From contig JAPMXV010000020.1 of assembly GCA_026936335.1 (NCBI GenBank), positions 124,001-188,000 of the forward strand: a stretch of DNA of 64,000 nt, read 5' to 3'. This document shows, in pieces, positions 22,406 through 33,389 of the stretch. The notes below the pieces were generated by a model that made no database searches, had not been told where the DNA came from, and saw only the letters and a program-made list of their open reading frames with translations. Each line of letters starts with the position of its first letter. Position 1 is the first letter of the stretch. A program made the translations under genes and the position numbers. Origin of the DNA: Mantamonas sphyraenae. Its lineage: Eukaryota; CRuMs; Mantamonadidae.

Positions 22406-24035
22406 ATGAGCAAGAGCCAGAGCCAGATGAGCAGCTCGACATCCAACGCCAGCATTGCGAGCATGGCGTCGTCGGATGAGTCGAGAACAAGCAGCCCCTC
22501 CTCCTCCTCCTCGGCTTCCAACAGCCACAGTGGCAATCAGGGCGGCGGGAACAACAACGTCAACGCAGGGCTGGCAGGCGCCATGCAGATGCAAATGCCA
22601 GGCCCTGTGTTTGGCACGCTGGCGCCGGGTATGCACATGCAGCAGGCGGCGGCGGCAGCGGCGGCGGCGGCGCAGCAGCAGGCCAGCCACTCGCCGTACG
22701 AGACATGGAAGGCGGCAGCGGCAATTGGGCAGATGTTTGCGGCCCGTTACTACCCGACACTGATCAACAATCCCGTCAACCTGATTACGTTGTACAAACA
22801 CGACAGCACGTTTGTGTGCGCACAGACCGGCTCGTCCACGCTCACCGAAGCCGACGTGGCCATTGGCCTCAACGACATCAAAGCCAAATGGGTGGCGCTG
22901 GAGCTGGCCGATGCCGATGTGGATGTGCAGAGTGTAGACTGTGTCAACACCGAGCACGACTCGGTGCTGGTCAGCGTCACCGGAACCATGCAGGCTCGCT
23001 ACGAAGCACACCCACGTCGCTTTGTCCAGCAGTTTCTGCTCGCTGTGCAGCATCTCGTACGTCGATCCACTCTGCAGCCCCACCTCCCACCTCCACACAT
23101 GCTATTTCCCACTTTTGTCAGCAGCAATGCGCAGCGTGGCCACGCCGCTGCGTGCCGCCCTGTAGCTTTGGCGCGTTTTGGCCCGGCCGGAACTCCCAAA
23201 ACCTCGTTGTTTGCTCACCCCACGCACCGGCCCACGCTGCCACCCACACCACCCACACCCACACCCTATCCCTCAGCCGCGCCGAGGTTACTATCTGCAG
23301 TCGGACATGCTGCGCTTCTTGGATGAGAGCGAGCGCGTGGAGGCAGACGAGGCGGGCGATTCGGTGCTCACGCTGAAAACGCTTCCGGACGAGCTGCGCA
23401 CCCAGTTCCTGGGACCCAAGGAGAAGGGCTCGCGCAATGCATCCATCGACGTGGCGCCGTACGTTTTGCCCATCTGCCCATCTGCCCTTTCCCCGCCCTT
23501 GTCGAGCGTGGCTTTGCATGCGTTTGGCGGCAACACGAGCCCTCGACGTCCATCATGCAAGATCGGGAGGAACGTCGCTGCTCTTTTTTTAGCTCACACA
23601 CACGCACACACGCTCATTGCGCTGCCACGGCCGTTGCATGAATGTGGATCCCTGCGCACACACATCCACCACACACGAAATCCACAGTTCGGAGACGGAC
23701 GCGTCCGTGTCGTCGCTGGCTGAAAGTGATGAAGCAAAGGCGGAGGCGCAGATGGAGGGCCAGGCGGGCGAGAGCGATGAGGGCGAAGGCGCAGAAGAGG
23801 GCGAAGGAGAGGGCGAGGCAGACGGAGAGGGCGACGGTGAGGCAGATGGGGACGATGAAGGCGCACGCGCATTGAGCAAGAGTGCAAAGAAGCGCAGGCG
23901 CAGGCGAAAGAAGAAGAAGGAGGCGGCGGAAGCGGCCGAGGCGGCCGCCGCAGCCGCAGCCGCCGCAGCAGAGGGGAAGGAAGCAACGACGACAACGACG
24001 ACGGAGACGACGGACGACGACGGAGACGACGGCAA

Positions 24036-24075
<40 letters not shown>

Positions 24076-24829
24076 TGGGGCAGCAGAGAAGGAGAGTGGC
24101 AACACCAGCAACGTGGCCACAAAACCCAGCAACGTGACGGCGGTGAGGAAAAACGAGGGCAGCAAGAGCAAGGGCAAACCCAGCAGTGCGGGCGGAATGT
24201 CCTGGGCAACGATTGCCAAGCAGCAGGGAACGGAGAGCAACACCAACAACACCATCAACACCAACACCAACACCAACACCAACGCAGGCGGAGCGACAGG
24301 AGCACGTGGACAGGGAAGCGCCAGTGCACCCAAAGCCACCAGCACCACTTCCAACACCAGCAACAGCAACAACAGCAGCAACATGAGTGGCAAGAAAGGC
24401 ACGGGCTCCGCTGGCAGAATGTCGGCGGCCTCCTCCGCCTCCGCGTCCACGTCCTCGTCCTCGTCCACCACCGCCACCACCAGCAGCAGCAGCAGCAGTG
24501 CAGGTGCAGGTGGCGCGAGTGCCGGAGGACGGTCCACCAACGGTCCGCTTCTCAGCGACAAAGTCAATCCCACCGAGCTCTTTGTCCGCAACGGTGGCAA
24601 GCTCAAGGAGAAGGAACTGAGGGATGCGTTTGAGCAGTATGGCAAGGTCGAAAAGGTGTACACACGCAAGAGCGCAGCGTTTGTCACCTTTGAGACTGCG
24701 CAGGGTGTGCAAAGGGCACTCGAGAGCAACCCCAAGCCCTTTTCCATCGGCTCCACACAGGTCGAGGTGGCCCAGCGCCGTCTGCGCCTGTCCACGCTGG
24801 AAAAGTCAAACTCTTCGAATGGCCAATAA
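22406..24829 (+). CDS. G3BP-like protein (NTF2-like domain plus RRM), one frame break
   Basis: G3BP/Bre5-type proteins pair an NTF2-like dimer domain with a C-terminal RRM and nucleate stress granules or act with ubiquitin proteases. Exons 22406-23056, 23277-23458 and 23688-24829, with GTACGT donors for both introns (220 and 229 bp). NTF2 part: WKAAAAIGQMFAARYYPTLI, then TLYKHDSTFV, then ARRFVQQFLLAVQ-like sequence, continuing over the splice to RGYYLQSDMLRFLDE. Exon 3 begins SETDASVSSLAESDE, is strongly acidic then basic, and has Ser/Asn repeats. The RRM (last 95 residues) has ELFVRNGGKL and KSAAFVTFE. The total is one base over a multiple of three: the frame changes in the AACAGC tract at 24033-24075, leaving the RRM one frame off. 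Confidence 0.83.
24033..24075 (+). repeat. AACAGC hexanucleotide tract at the G3BP-like frame switch
   Basis: It encodes Asn-Ser repeats in the upstream frame and Thr-Ala repeats in the downstream frame. Sequence on both sides is coding, so the frame must shift by one within or next to it. Confidence 0.75.
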
Positions 24830-24882
24830 CCGTAATCGGGCCCCGAATCAACTCGAAAACTTCCCCCCTCCTCCCTGTTCAT

Positions 24883-25302
24883 TCAACCTTCTCTCCTTTC
24901 CCTCCCTCCACTCCCAGCTCGGCTGCTCCCACTCTCCTTGCCATCCGTTCTTTCGATGGTCTGTGCAAACGTCTGCATGGGCTGCACGAACCGTTCAAAC
25001 CCAAGCGACTCAAACGCAGCCAACACGTCGCCGGCGGCCACACGTTTGCGCTTGTCCTGTTCGCAGTGCTCCTCCGCCTCGCTGACCACAAAACTGACAA
25101 ATTCGCTGGCCGCCTTTTGTACAAGCTCCAGCGCGTCTGCACTGAGCCGCGTGCGAGCAGGCAAGCTCCGTAGCATCAGCTTCCGCACGTTCTTCTTTGG
25201 CAGATACACGTCAGCATACCGCACTTCTGCCTCCTCTGGGTCCAAATCTGCCATATGCACTCCTTCCTCATCGTCGTCCGCACCACCTTCCGCCCTGCTC
25301 AT
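24883..25302 (-). CDS. NFYB: NF-YB-type histone-fold transcription factor subunit
   Basis: NF-YB pairs with NF-YC and with NF-YA binds CCAAT boxes. The 139-residue protein has one histone fold at about residues 30-110: YLPKKNVRKLMLRSLP, then SADALELVQKAASEFVSFVV, then SEAEEHCEQDKRKRVAAGDV, then LGFERFVQPM. These follow NF-YB in order; SEFVSFVVSEAEEHC and LGFERFVQPM favour NF-YB over POLE3/CHRAC17. Single exon. I used the ATG at 25302 (MSRAEGG); one more lies five codons upstream at 25317. It converges with the G3BP-like gene, 53 bp between stops. The following 184 bp to the USP stop hold nothing I recognise. Confidence 0.85.
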   Translation of the reverse strand: MSRAEGGADDDEEGVHMADLDPEEAEVRYADVYLPKKNVRKLMLRSLPARTRLSADALELVQKAASEFVSFVVSEAEEHCEQDKRKRVAAGDVLAAFESLGFERFVQPMQTFAQTIERTDGKESGSSRAGSGGRERREG

Positions 25303-25486
25303 GTCGCACACACACAACCCCCACGCTTTGTTGAGTTTTTCCTGGCTCCACTGACGATGCCAATCTTTCGCTGCAATTCAACCCCCACCACTTCCTGCTT
25401 CGTCTTCTCTCCTTTTCATTGCCACCAACCACCAACCGCCCACTCACCCTCTGCTGCGTTGGCCCACGGCCTGATCACAGTCACAA

Positions 25487-28400
25487 TCACAAAATCAAAC
25501 ACTTCTCCTCCTCGTTGTCCTCGTCCTCGCTATCCACCTCTGTCACCGTGAGGTTGTCCTTGTCCAAGGCGTGCGACAGGTCCACGTCGACTCCCCGCTG
25601 CTTGTAAAACAAGACGTACGCGGAGCTGCCGTCGACTGCATCCTCCTCCACCTCGCTGATCATGCTGTCGTTGTAGCAGTGCCACTTGTCCAGCTCCGGG
25701 TGTTTGCAGTGTGCAATGTAGTGGCCTCCACCCAGGCCACCAAAATGGTTGGTGACAGCGTACAGGTCGTACACCGGAAATTCTTCCTCCTCGTTGACGC
25801 TGTACTCGTTCAGGTCCAGGCCCTCGTGGTCAAAGTTGACAATCTTGTGTGACTTGACCCAAGCACGCCCGTGCAGCAACTGGAAGCGCTTCAGGTGCAC
25901 AATCAGCACAGGCGGCATCTTCCACAAATCCAACTTGCGCGTCGCTTCGCGCAAGTCCTTGCACTTGGGACATCGCCAGACCTCGTCATCCGACATCTTT
26001 TCGCTCTGAGTGAACCAGTTGAAGCACTCTTGCAGGTCGATAGGCTGGTTGCGCACCTCTCGGTTCTCTTCAACCGACGCGTGCGTCTCCACCTGCCGTT
26101 CAGCCGCCCACGAGTAGTACATGGACACCACCACCAAGTCCCAGTCCAATGCCACCGTCTCTCCGTCTTGCAGATCCAGTGCTTCGTCGTCACACGCGAT
26201 TGCATGCCCGATACAAAACTTGTTCCACGAGCAGCGTCCACAGCCCGTCCCGGCTGCGTTCACCACACGCAGCACAAAGGGAAAGTCATCCTCGTGCTCA
26301 TTCGGATTCTCGTCTCCACCAGGCGTCACGTACTCCTCCTCTCCTTCCTCCTCCTCTTCCTGTGCCTCATCCTCCTCCTCTCCACGGCCCATCTTGGGCA
26401 GTCGTGACAGCTGGAAGCTGCGCTTCACGTTGTTCCACATGTGATGGTACAGCTGTCGGTTCGTCCACCCTGCAATGTTCTCCGTAAACAGTCGTGGCAA
26501 CCCAAACAGTTGCGGCTTGTACGGGTTGATGAAGTACACCTCCTCCCGGATCAGCTTGCGGTGGATGAACGACACCATAATGACCTCTTCCAGCTCCTCC
26601 AGCTCCACCACTTCTTCGCCCTCTTCGCCCTCTTCCGCCTCTTCCGCCTCTTCTGCCTCTTCGTCCTCCTCGTTGTCATCTGCCTCTGCAACCTCCTGCT
26701 CCTGTTGCGCCGGTGTCTCCTCGCCCTGTTTCTTCTTGTCTGGAAACACCAGCTCGACACCTCCACGGCCCACGCCTCCGCTCCTGCTCTGCGACTCAAG
26801 TGCACTGGCAGGCAGGGTGACGTCGACTGTGCGGCCGGAGCGTGCCAGCAGCGGTTTGATTTCAAAGGCGTACGAGTTGTTGCGCACCATGTCCACACTT
26901 TGGTTGTCGTTGAGGATGCGTGACACATACCCGTTGCCCAAGTCCACCACCAGCACCTGTTCCACGTCCAGGCCGGCCAGGGCCGCCAGTTCGCGTCGCA
27001 GATCGCCAATCTTGTCCTGGGCCGTCATCTTGACGCCGTACTGCACGGGCGTCTGGGTGCCGTCGTACGGAAACAGCACCAACTCGATCCAGCGGTTGGT
27101 GTCCACGGGCAAGGGCAGCGACAGCGTGCGGAACGTCTCAAACTTGACTGTTTCAAAGCCACACTCGTTGCACTGCGTGCTGGCCTTCATCTGGCCCGTC
27201 ATCAGATCCACAATCACACTCTGGTCACGCATCTTGTACGTGTCCCAGTACTCGTCAGCCACCTCCTTGTCCGGACGACCCTCGCTGTCTTTGTACTCGG
27301 TTGGCGGCTTGTCCAGCACACGGTTCAGGTCCTCGTGCAGGCCATCCAAAAGGTACGCCAGAAACTCCTGCGAGTCCTGCTGGCTCGGTGTGTTGAATTC
27401 CGGATTGAACTTGCCAATGGTCCAGCGGAACTTGAGGGGGGCAATCGAGTGTGCCTTGCCCGCCCACAGCTGCTTGATCAGCTCGCCATAGCGCTTGGCA
27501 ATCAGTCCCTTGTATCCAATGGGGTTCACCGTGTTGGTTTCCGCCATGTAAAAGTCGTTCAGGATGTACGGCGTCAGGAACGGCGTGTTGCTGAGACACT
27601 GCACCGCGCTGTTCATGAAGCAGGTGTTGCCCAGATTCTTCAGACCTGTGAGTCCCGGCTCCACCTCCACTTCTTCCTCCTCCGCATCCGCCTTGGCGCT
27701 CAAGGTCTGCTCTTCGGGCCACTCGCCCGTGTCTGTCTGCACCTCCATAAACAGGTTCTGCCCGTTGACAATCTGGGCATCCTCCAGAGTGACGTCACCT
27801 CGTGTCAACAGCGTGGGCTTGGCCAGATCGAAGCAGTTCCACAGGCGCAGCTTGTCCACCTGCAGCTCTGGATCCGTCACCAGCTTGCCATCGCTCATGC
27901 GCATCGACGTGCGCTGGTCGTTGCGGATGGCCGCCACGTGTGCCTGCAGCTCTGACACCGTGTTGAACCTGCTGAACGACACCGTGAAGCCAATCAGACG
28001 CCGCTGCGCCTTTTTGCTGCTCATCTTCTCGGGCTCCTTCGGATACTTGGTCAGAATACGCAGCGTCAGCGGGTACAACTCCACCATGGCCTTGCCCTGA
28101 AACCCTGCTGCCACCACGTAGCGCGGCAGCGGCGGCCCGCCTCCGTACCACGAAAAGATGGCGCTCCAGATCGGTTTGCTCACGAGCACATAGTCGTGGT
28201 TCTCCTTGATTCCCTGGCGCAGCACCATGCGAAACTCGGCCTTGGGGTCGATCAAATCCACGTTGTCGATCTCTTTGGCAAAGCGCGCAGAGCTGCCGCT
28301 TGCGTCATCGCCACCGTCCCCAGCGCCAGTCGTACCGTCCAGGTACTTTTCGTAGGCCGACCACCAGGCGTAAGAGACCACGTACCAGCAGTCACCAAGC

Positions 28401-30272
28401 ACCTTGCCGCGCACACTTTGCTTGTCCAGCAGCTCACGCATGTACTCGCGCTCGACATCGCTGCTGACGGGCTTGAGTCCTAGATCCAGCGACGCCACCT
28501 TGTTGATGACCTGCAGAAACTGGATGGCCGCAGGATTGCTCTCCACCCATTGCATGTACTCTGCAAATGTGATCTTGTCGTCGTTGTCACGGTCATACTC
28601 TGCAAACGCCGCGTCCACAAGCTCCTCCATCGCGTTGCTGCTCAGCGCATCCGACAGCATGCGCTTCGGCCGTTCCTTACCCACCTCTGCGGATGAGGAG
28701 GCAGCGTCTGCAACGTCGTCAACGGCAGCAGCAGCGGTCGTCGGCAGCTTGCGCTTCCGCGTCAGTGGAGCTGTTTGCCGAGGAGGAGGAGGAGGAGGAG
28801 GACGCTGCGACAAGCTGGCTGATCTCGTCTGTGCTCAACGAGTCCACACTCTCAAACACATCCTCGATGCGCCAGACACTCTTGACCATTTGGGTCATCT
28901 CCGGGCGGGACAGCTTGCCGTCTTCGTCCGAGTCAAACAGGTTGAAGCAGAACTTCATGCGCTGGGTGTCGCTCCCACGGATGCACCCAGACAGCCCGCA
29001 AACAAGCTCGCGAAAGTCGACCGAGCCGTCCTTGTTGTCATCAAAGGTATCAAAGAGGATGTGTGCGAGTGCGGTGGGCAGGGGAGGACACAACAGCTGC
29101 ACAAGCGTCTCCTTCTCGATGACGCCGTTGGGAGTCTTGCCCTTGACCTCGTAGTATTTGCGCTCCAAATCCTTGATATCAGTCTCGTTAACTGTGGTTG
29201 GCGACGGGTGGGTGGATACGACCGCAGAGTGTGAGCATGGGCGTGCGTTGAGAGATGGTGGACCAGGTCGATGCGAAACGTACAGTTGGTGACGGAAGCA
29301 AGGCTCTGGGACAGAGTGACGGCTTGCTCATCGCTTGCATTTGCACCTGTGTCGTACATGGTACCTGCGTTTTCAAAGATCCACGTCGTGAGAGTGGTGG
29401 AAGACTGGTTTTCGCGGGCCCAATCGCGGAACTCGTCGAGGGTAAACTTGTCGACCTGGGACGGACAGACGGGCGTTCAGCATCGGTAAGCATGTGCACG
29501 GCGAGGTTGCATGGGATAGTAACACAGTGGTACGTGAGAAGATTGCTCAATAAGCGTGTGGACATTGTGCCGGGGGCGTTTGGACAAGGAGCGCAAACTC
29601 ACAGATTGGAAGCAGTCGGCGATCACCTTCTGGGTGGTTGCATCGCCGTCGGTGGAGGAAAGAATGGTTTCCATCTCTGCGCGTGTGATTTCTCCGTTGC
29701 CTTGGACATCGCAGATGTTGAAAATAACTGTGCAGCGGGCAAGGGGCCGTGTGTGAGGGCCCCGCGTTGGCCATTCCTGTTGCGCAAAGGCGCGGCCAGG
29801 GTGCGAGCGAGTGGATGGGAAGGCGGGCTGGGTGGGCACACGTACACTGGGTGCGCTCTTCGGCAGTGCCCTTGGCAAAGACGACGAGGCCGCAGAGAAA
29901 GTCTTTGAAGGAGAGGGAGCCCTTGTTGTCGGAATCAAAGACGCCGTAGATGCGCTCGGAGAGGATGCGTGGCACGTTGTCACCAAGGACTTCACGCATG
30001 AACGTGCTCTTGTCCATGGTGCCCTTGACCCCTTTGGGGGACAGGCGCTGGAAGGCCTTGCGGAAACGCTCCTCTTCCTCAGCAGAGCCTGTGGGGCGGT
30101 GGGCGGTGGGAGGTTGGGTGAGAAGTTGCTGATTGCAGGGGAAGCAGGAACAAAGTGTGGACAAGAGAGCAAGGGAGACCTCCCTTCATTGGTGGGGGAA
30201 AGGAGGAGGAAGGGACATACAACGGTGCACAGCATCGTCGTAGCTGATGATACGAGAGGATCCAATGCCCAT
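25487..30272 (-). CDS. USP32: USP32-type ubiquitin hydrolase with EF-hands and CAAX end, one frame break
   Basis: USP32 is a membrane-tethered deubiquitinase of the Golgi/endolysosomal system. Five exons: 30272-30221, 30088-29846, 29727-29603, 29455-29284 and 29191-25487, donors GTATGT, GTACGT, GTGAGT, GTACGT. Exon 1 reads MGIGSSRIISYDDAV, like human USP32. EF-hands follow (MREVLGDNVP, DDNKDGSVDFREL, DSDEDGKLSRPEM, DRDNDDKITFAEY). A DUSP domain (LGDCWYVVSYAWWSAYEKYL) and ubiquitin-like segments precede the catalytic part: Cys box NLGNTCFMNSAVQCLS (about residue 718), His box GLGGGHYIAHC (about 1357), then WHCYNDSMISEV. It ends CLIL, a geranylgeranylation-type CAAX box. The exons sum to 4,297 nt, one over a multiple of three: the frame changes at the GGA tract 28780-28803 or just after. 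About 1,432 residues. Confidence 0.9.
28780..28803. repeat. GGA/TCC tract at the USP32 frame switch
   Basis: On the minus strand it is a TCC run read as Ser in the EF-hand frame and as CCT (Pro) in the USP frame. The open frame upstream stops about 70 bases after it, while the other frame runs through the rest of the enzyme. Confidence 0.7.
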
Positions 30273-30390
30273 GTGTGCGTGTGGCGATCGGCGTTGGCTT
30301 GTGCGAACAAGAGCAGAGCCAGAAAAGGTGGCACAAAGACGTCGGTTCACGTGCCATTCACTGGTTCATGGATAGGGTGCTTCATTCTGT

Positions 30391-31283
30391 TCACAGCTTG
30401 ATGTTTGTGTCGACGTTGACATCGACAAAGTCGAGGCCTTCCTTGCGCTTGACACCCTCCACCTCGTACATGATGGCGTCCTGGTGCTTCTTGAGCTGCT
30501 CGGCGTTGGCCTTGCCCTCCATAGCCTTGGCCTGCTTCTTAAAGTCACCCAGCATGTCCAGGTACTGCTTCTGCAGGTCGCTGAGCTGCTTTTCTGCATT
30601 TTCTCGGAGCGTGCCGTGCGGTCCACGGGAAGCCACAGACAAGATGCATGGGACAGGTGGGTGCCAAAGTGGCGTCAGTATACACTGGGAGGGCAATGGG
30701 GGCAGAAGGACAAACGGGGAACAGGTGCGGGCGAGCGAAACGCGGGCGGGCATTTGTGAAGCGGCCGGTGGGGACAGACCGCCGGAGGAGGCTGGCAAAG
30801 GGTGACGCCACGCCATAAGTGGGCGCTGGAGGAGACAAGCGTGCGCTGGAGCCGGATGAACGGGGGATGCGTGCATGTGGATGGCGCTGGATGTGCGTGT
30901 TGGGGCGACGGAAAACGGTTGGAAGAGGGGATTCCCTCTCGCGCCAACTCACCGGCGCAGGTGGTCTGCGAGACCTGGAAGGCCATGCCACGGCTCACCA
31001 CGCCACGGGTGGTGGAAGCCACGAGAGAAGTCTGTTTGCCGAGAGCAGAGAATGGCCGGGGATGGGAGGAGGTCGGGTGTGAGTGTGTGTGTGGCGCGGT
31101 GGGGTGTGTGTGGCTGACGTTGGCTGGGATTCTCCCGGCGTTCTTCTCTTTTGGACACACAGCGTACCTTGCTCACAGTCGATCGAAGGGTGAAGCTCTG
31201 CGTGTGGCGGGAGGTGGGTGTACATCAGTGAGCAAGTGGTGGTTTGTGGAGGAGGTGCGAGGCATGTGGTTTTACCGTACCAT
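30391..31283 (-). CDS. Small probable mitochondrial protein with a start-codon-only first coding exon
   Basis: My model has four exons: 31283-31281 (ATG alone, donor GTACGG), 31197-31168 (donor GTACGC), 31031-30953 (donor GTGAGT) and 30602-30391. They sum to 324 nt in phase, 107 residues. The N-terminus starts MSFTLRSTVSKTSLVAS and is rich in Ser/Thr/Arg with no acidic residue for about 36 residues, like a mitochondrial transit peptide. Then comes a helix, NAEKQLSDLQKQYLDMLGDF, and the end is VDVNVDTNIKL. I do not recognise the family. The last exon is secure; the first two are inferred from splice signals and phase. The alternative is a start at the exon-3 Met in SRGMAFQVSQ. The final acceptor (CCGAG) has a weak pyrimidine tract. 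Confidence 0.55.
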
Positions 31284-31643
31284 GATGTGGTTTTGGGGTG
31301 GGTGGGACGGCGAGTGAATCGAGAACTCAATCCCACATTTGTGGACGTACAGGGGGATGGAAGGGGGAAGGGGGGAAGGGGGGGGTCACATGGCACAGCT
31401 CTTGTGTGCATGTTGGCGGCCCGCACTTCGACCCAAAACAAAACACTTGTGAGTTGCGCATCCGTCGATGTCAAGATGGAACCAATCGTCTGCACGAGCT
31501 GTCCAATGGGCAATGTGTACATGCAATGGTGGTTGGAGAGGGGACTGTGTTGAAGAGGAGCTCGGCTGACCCGCACTCTGTCCGTTTGCGTTTTGCCAGA
31601 TTCCCGAGAAAAACAGCCGGATTTCTGAACGCACACAGGCATC
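31284..31643. promoter_or_regulatory. Largest intergenic space (360 bp), divergent promoter with G-rich tract
   Basis: It lies between the ATGs of the small mitochondrial protein (minus) and the Nudix protein (plus). At 31352-31385 there are five G-runs of 5 to 8 separated by short A or AT spacers, a strong candidate for a G-quadruplex on the plus strand. I see no RNA gene, mobile element or credible ORF. Confidence 0.5.
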
Positions 31644-33323
31644 ATGACGTTTGAACATTGCAAAACTGAGCAAGAGATCACATGTCACAAAGACAGGACT
31701 GAAACAAGGACGTTTGTGGAGAACGAATGCAAACCCGACTCGCTGCGAGAGCACACGTCGACCGGGGATGCTCAGCAACTGCCCGAGGTTGTCCCCTCGT
31801 TTGATCGCAACACACACCAGGCAGACGCAAACATGGGAGAGGGCGAACAACGCGTGAGAACTGTAGCGCAGAAGCAGCGAGCGAGGATCACAGAGACGAC
31901 GAGAAAGGAGGGCGGGCGGTTGCGAATGACCGCACTCTTGAGCGAAAGCAGCAGCAGAAGCAACGGTGGGGAAAAGGAGGAAGGATCCAACCACGAAGAT
32001 GTGCTATACTTTGGTGTGGATCCCAACGGCAAGGCGTATGGCAAAGTGGTTGCGGAGACACGTGGAAGGGCCGTGCGCGGAACCCCAGCCAAGCTGGGCG
32101 GATGCACAGGAGCTTTTGCGGAAACCACATCACACGAGGACACGCATTCATGTGAACAAGACGCTGGGGACACGCAGCAGAGTTCTTCAGGCAGCCAGAA
32201 GGCGGCGAGCGGTGCGTGCGGTGTGGGGGAATTCGCCGATCCGGCGATTGGCCAAACGCAAACGTGCAGTGGCGAATTCCAGAAGAGTTCCAGCGGCCCT
32301 GAGGAGGGTCCAGGGTTCAAGGAGAGTTGTACAGCGGGCGACTCATGCCCCAACTATGCCTCGGTGCAGACGGAAGCGGAATCGGAATCCGGATCGGGCT
32401 GGCAGCCGGATGCGCAGCCGTGGCGCTCAGAGCGGGCCGAGAACAAGCAGAAGCGCGCGCGAAGAAGCAGTCGCAGCCGCAGTGGCAGTCGACATGGAAG
32501 CAAGGAGCGAGGGGACACACGTGCGGAGTCGCCGTCATCGATGGGCCAGATGCCCACACATCCCCAGCAAAAGTGTGGGGCCATCATCCTGTCCAAGGAC
32601 GCAGACCATGTGTTGCTGGTCAAGGGGATCAAATCGTGCAAGTTTGGTTTTGCCAAGGGCGAGATCAAGGACGGCGAAAGCGAAGTGGAGTGTGCTGCTC
32701 GCGAGTGCAAGGAGGAGATCGGCATGGACATTGGACAGAGCATCGACGCACGCCGCTGCTTTCGTCCAGCCAAGAGCACCACCGACAACGCCTTCTTTGT
32801 CATCCAGAGCGATTTGGCACCCATTCAGGATCTGGAACAGTTGGGGTTGCACATCGACGAGGCAGAGATTGCAGAGTGCCGTTGGTTCTCGCGCCAGCAG
32901 CTCGAAGACATCATCGAAAGCCAGCCGGCCTCCCTCATCTACGACCTACGCGTGTTTGTCCAGTTCAGCTCCATCCTGCCAAAGACAAGTGAGGACACGC
33001 ACGAGGCCACTCCATCCAAGGGCAAACGACGCAACACCCCTTCCCCACCTCGTGGGTCCAACCGCAAGACTTTCACCACTGGAGGAGACCAGAGCGGAAG
33101 TGGAGGTTCCGCACGAGGACGCAGTCGCCAGAGACGCCGTCGTGGAAACACGAGCAAGGATGCAAACCACGGCCCCAGCACCATGTCCCGCTCGAGCACG
33201 TCCACAGGAGGAAGGCGGCGATCCGTGCGCCGCAGTCGGAGCACATCGTCGTCCTCGTCCTCTTCTGGCGACGTCTCAAGTCAACCTGACATCGACGCCT
33301 CGTGGCGGATTCGTTCCTCCTGA
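31644..33323 (+). CDS. DCP2-like Nudix hydrolase with long disordered N- and C-termini
   Basis: DCP2 removes the mRNA cap; its Nudix fold is the nearest match I recall. Single exon, 559 residues. The Nudix domain (about residues 308-430) starts KCGAIILSKDADHVLLVKG, like DCP2's YGAIILDETLENVLLVQG. A full Nudix box follows: GEIKDGESEVECAARECKEE then IG, fitting GX5EX7REUXEEXGU. The last piece is ECRWFSRQQLEDI. The N-terminal 300 residues are low complexity with an RS-rich segment just before the domain; DCP2's N-terminal Box A helical domain is absent. The C-terminus is Arg/Ser-rich. It may be a decapping enzyme without its regulatory domain or a related Nudix enzyme. Confidence 0.75.
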   Translation: MTFEHCKTEQEITCHKDRTETRTFVENECKPDSLREHTSTGDAQQLPEVVPSFDRNTHQADANMGEGEQRVRTVAQKQRARITETTRKEGGRLRMTALLSESSSRSNGGEKEEGSNHEDVLYFGVDPNGKAYGKVVAETRGRAVRGTPAKLGGCTGAFAETTSHEDTHSCEQDAGDTQQSSSGSQKAASGACGVGEFADPAIGQTQTCSGEFQKSSSGPEEGPGFKESCTAGDSCPNYASVQTEAESESGSGWQPDAQPWRSERAENKQKRARRSSRSRSGSRHGSKERGDTRAESPSSMGQMPTHPQQKCGAIILSKDADHVLLVKGIKSCKFGFAKGEIKDGESEVECAARECKEEIGMDIGQSIDARRCFRPAKSTTDNAFFVIQSDLAPIQDLEQLGLHIDEAEIAECRWFSRQQLEDIIESQPASLIYDLRVFVQFSSILPKTSEDTHEATPSKGKRRNTPSPPRGSNRKTFTTGGDQSGSGGSARGRSRQRRRRGNTSKDANHGPSTMSRSSTSTGGRRRSVRRSRSTSSSSSSSGDVSSQPDIDASWRIRSS

Positions 33324-33389
33324 TCCCTCACATCTGCATTGTACATAAAAATACACACTAATCCCATCTACTTATTCCCTGTCCTCACA

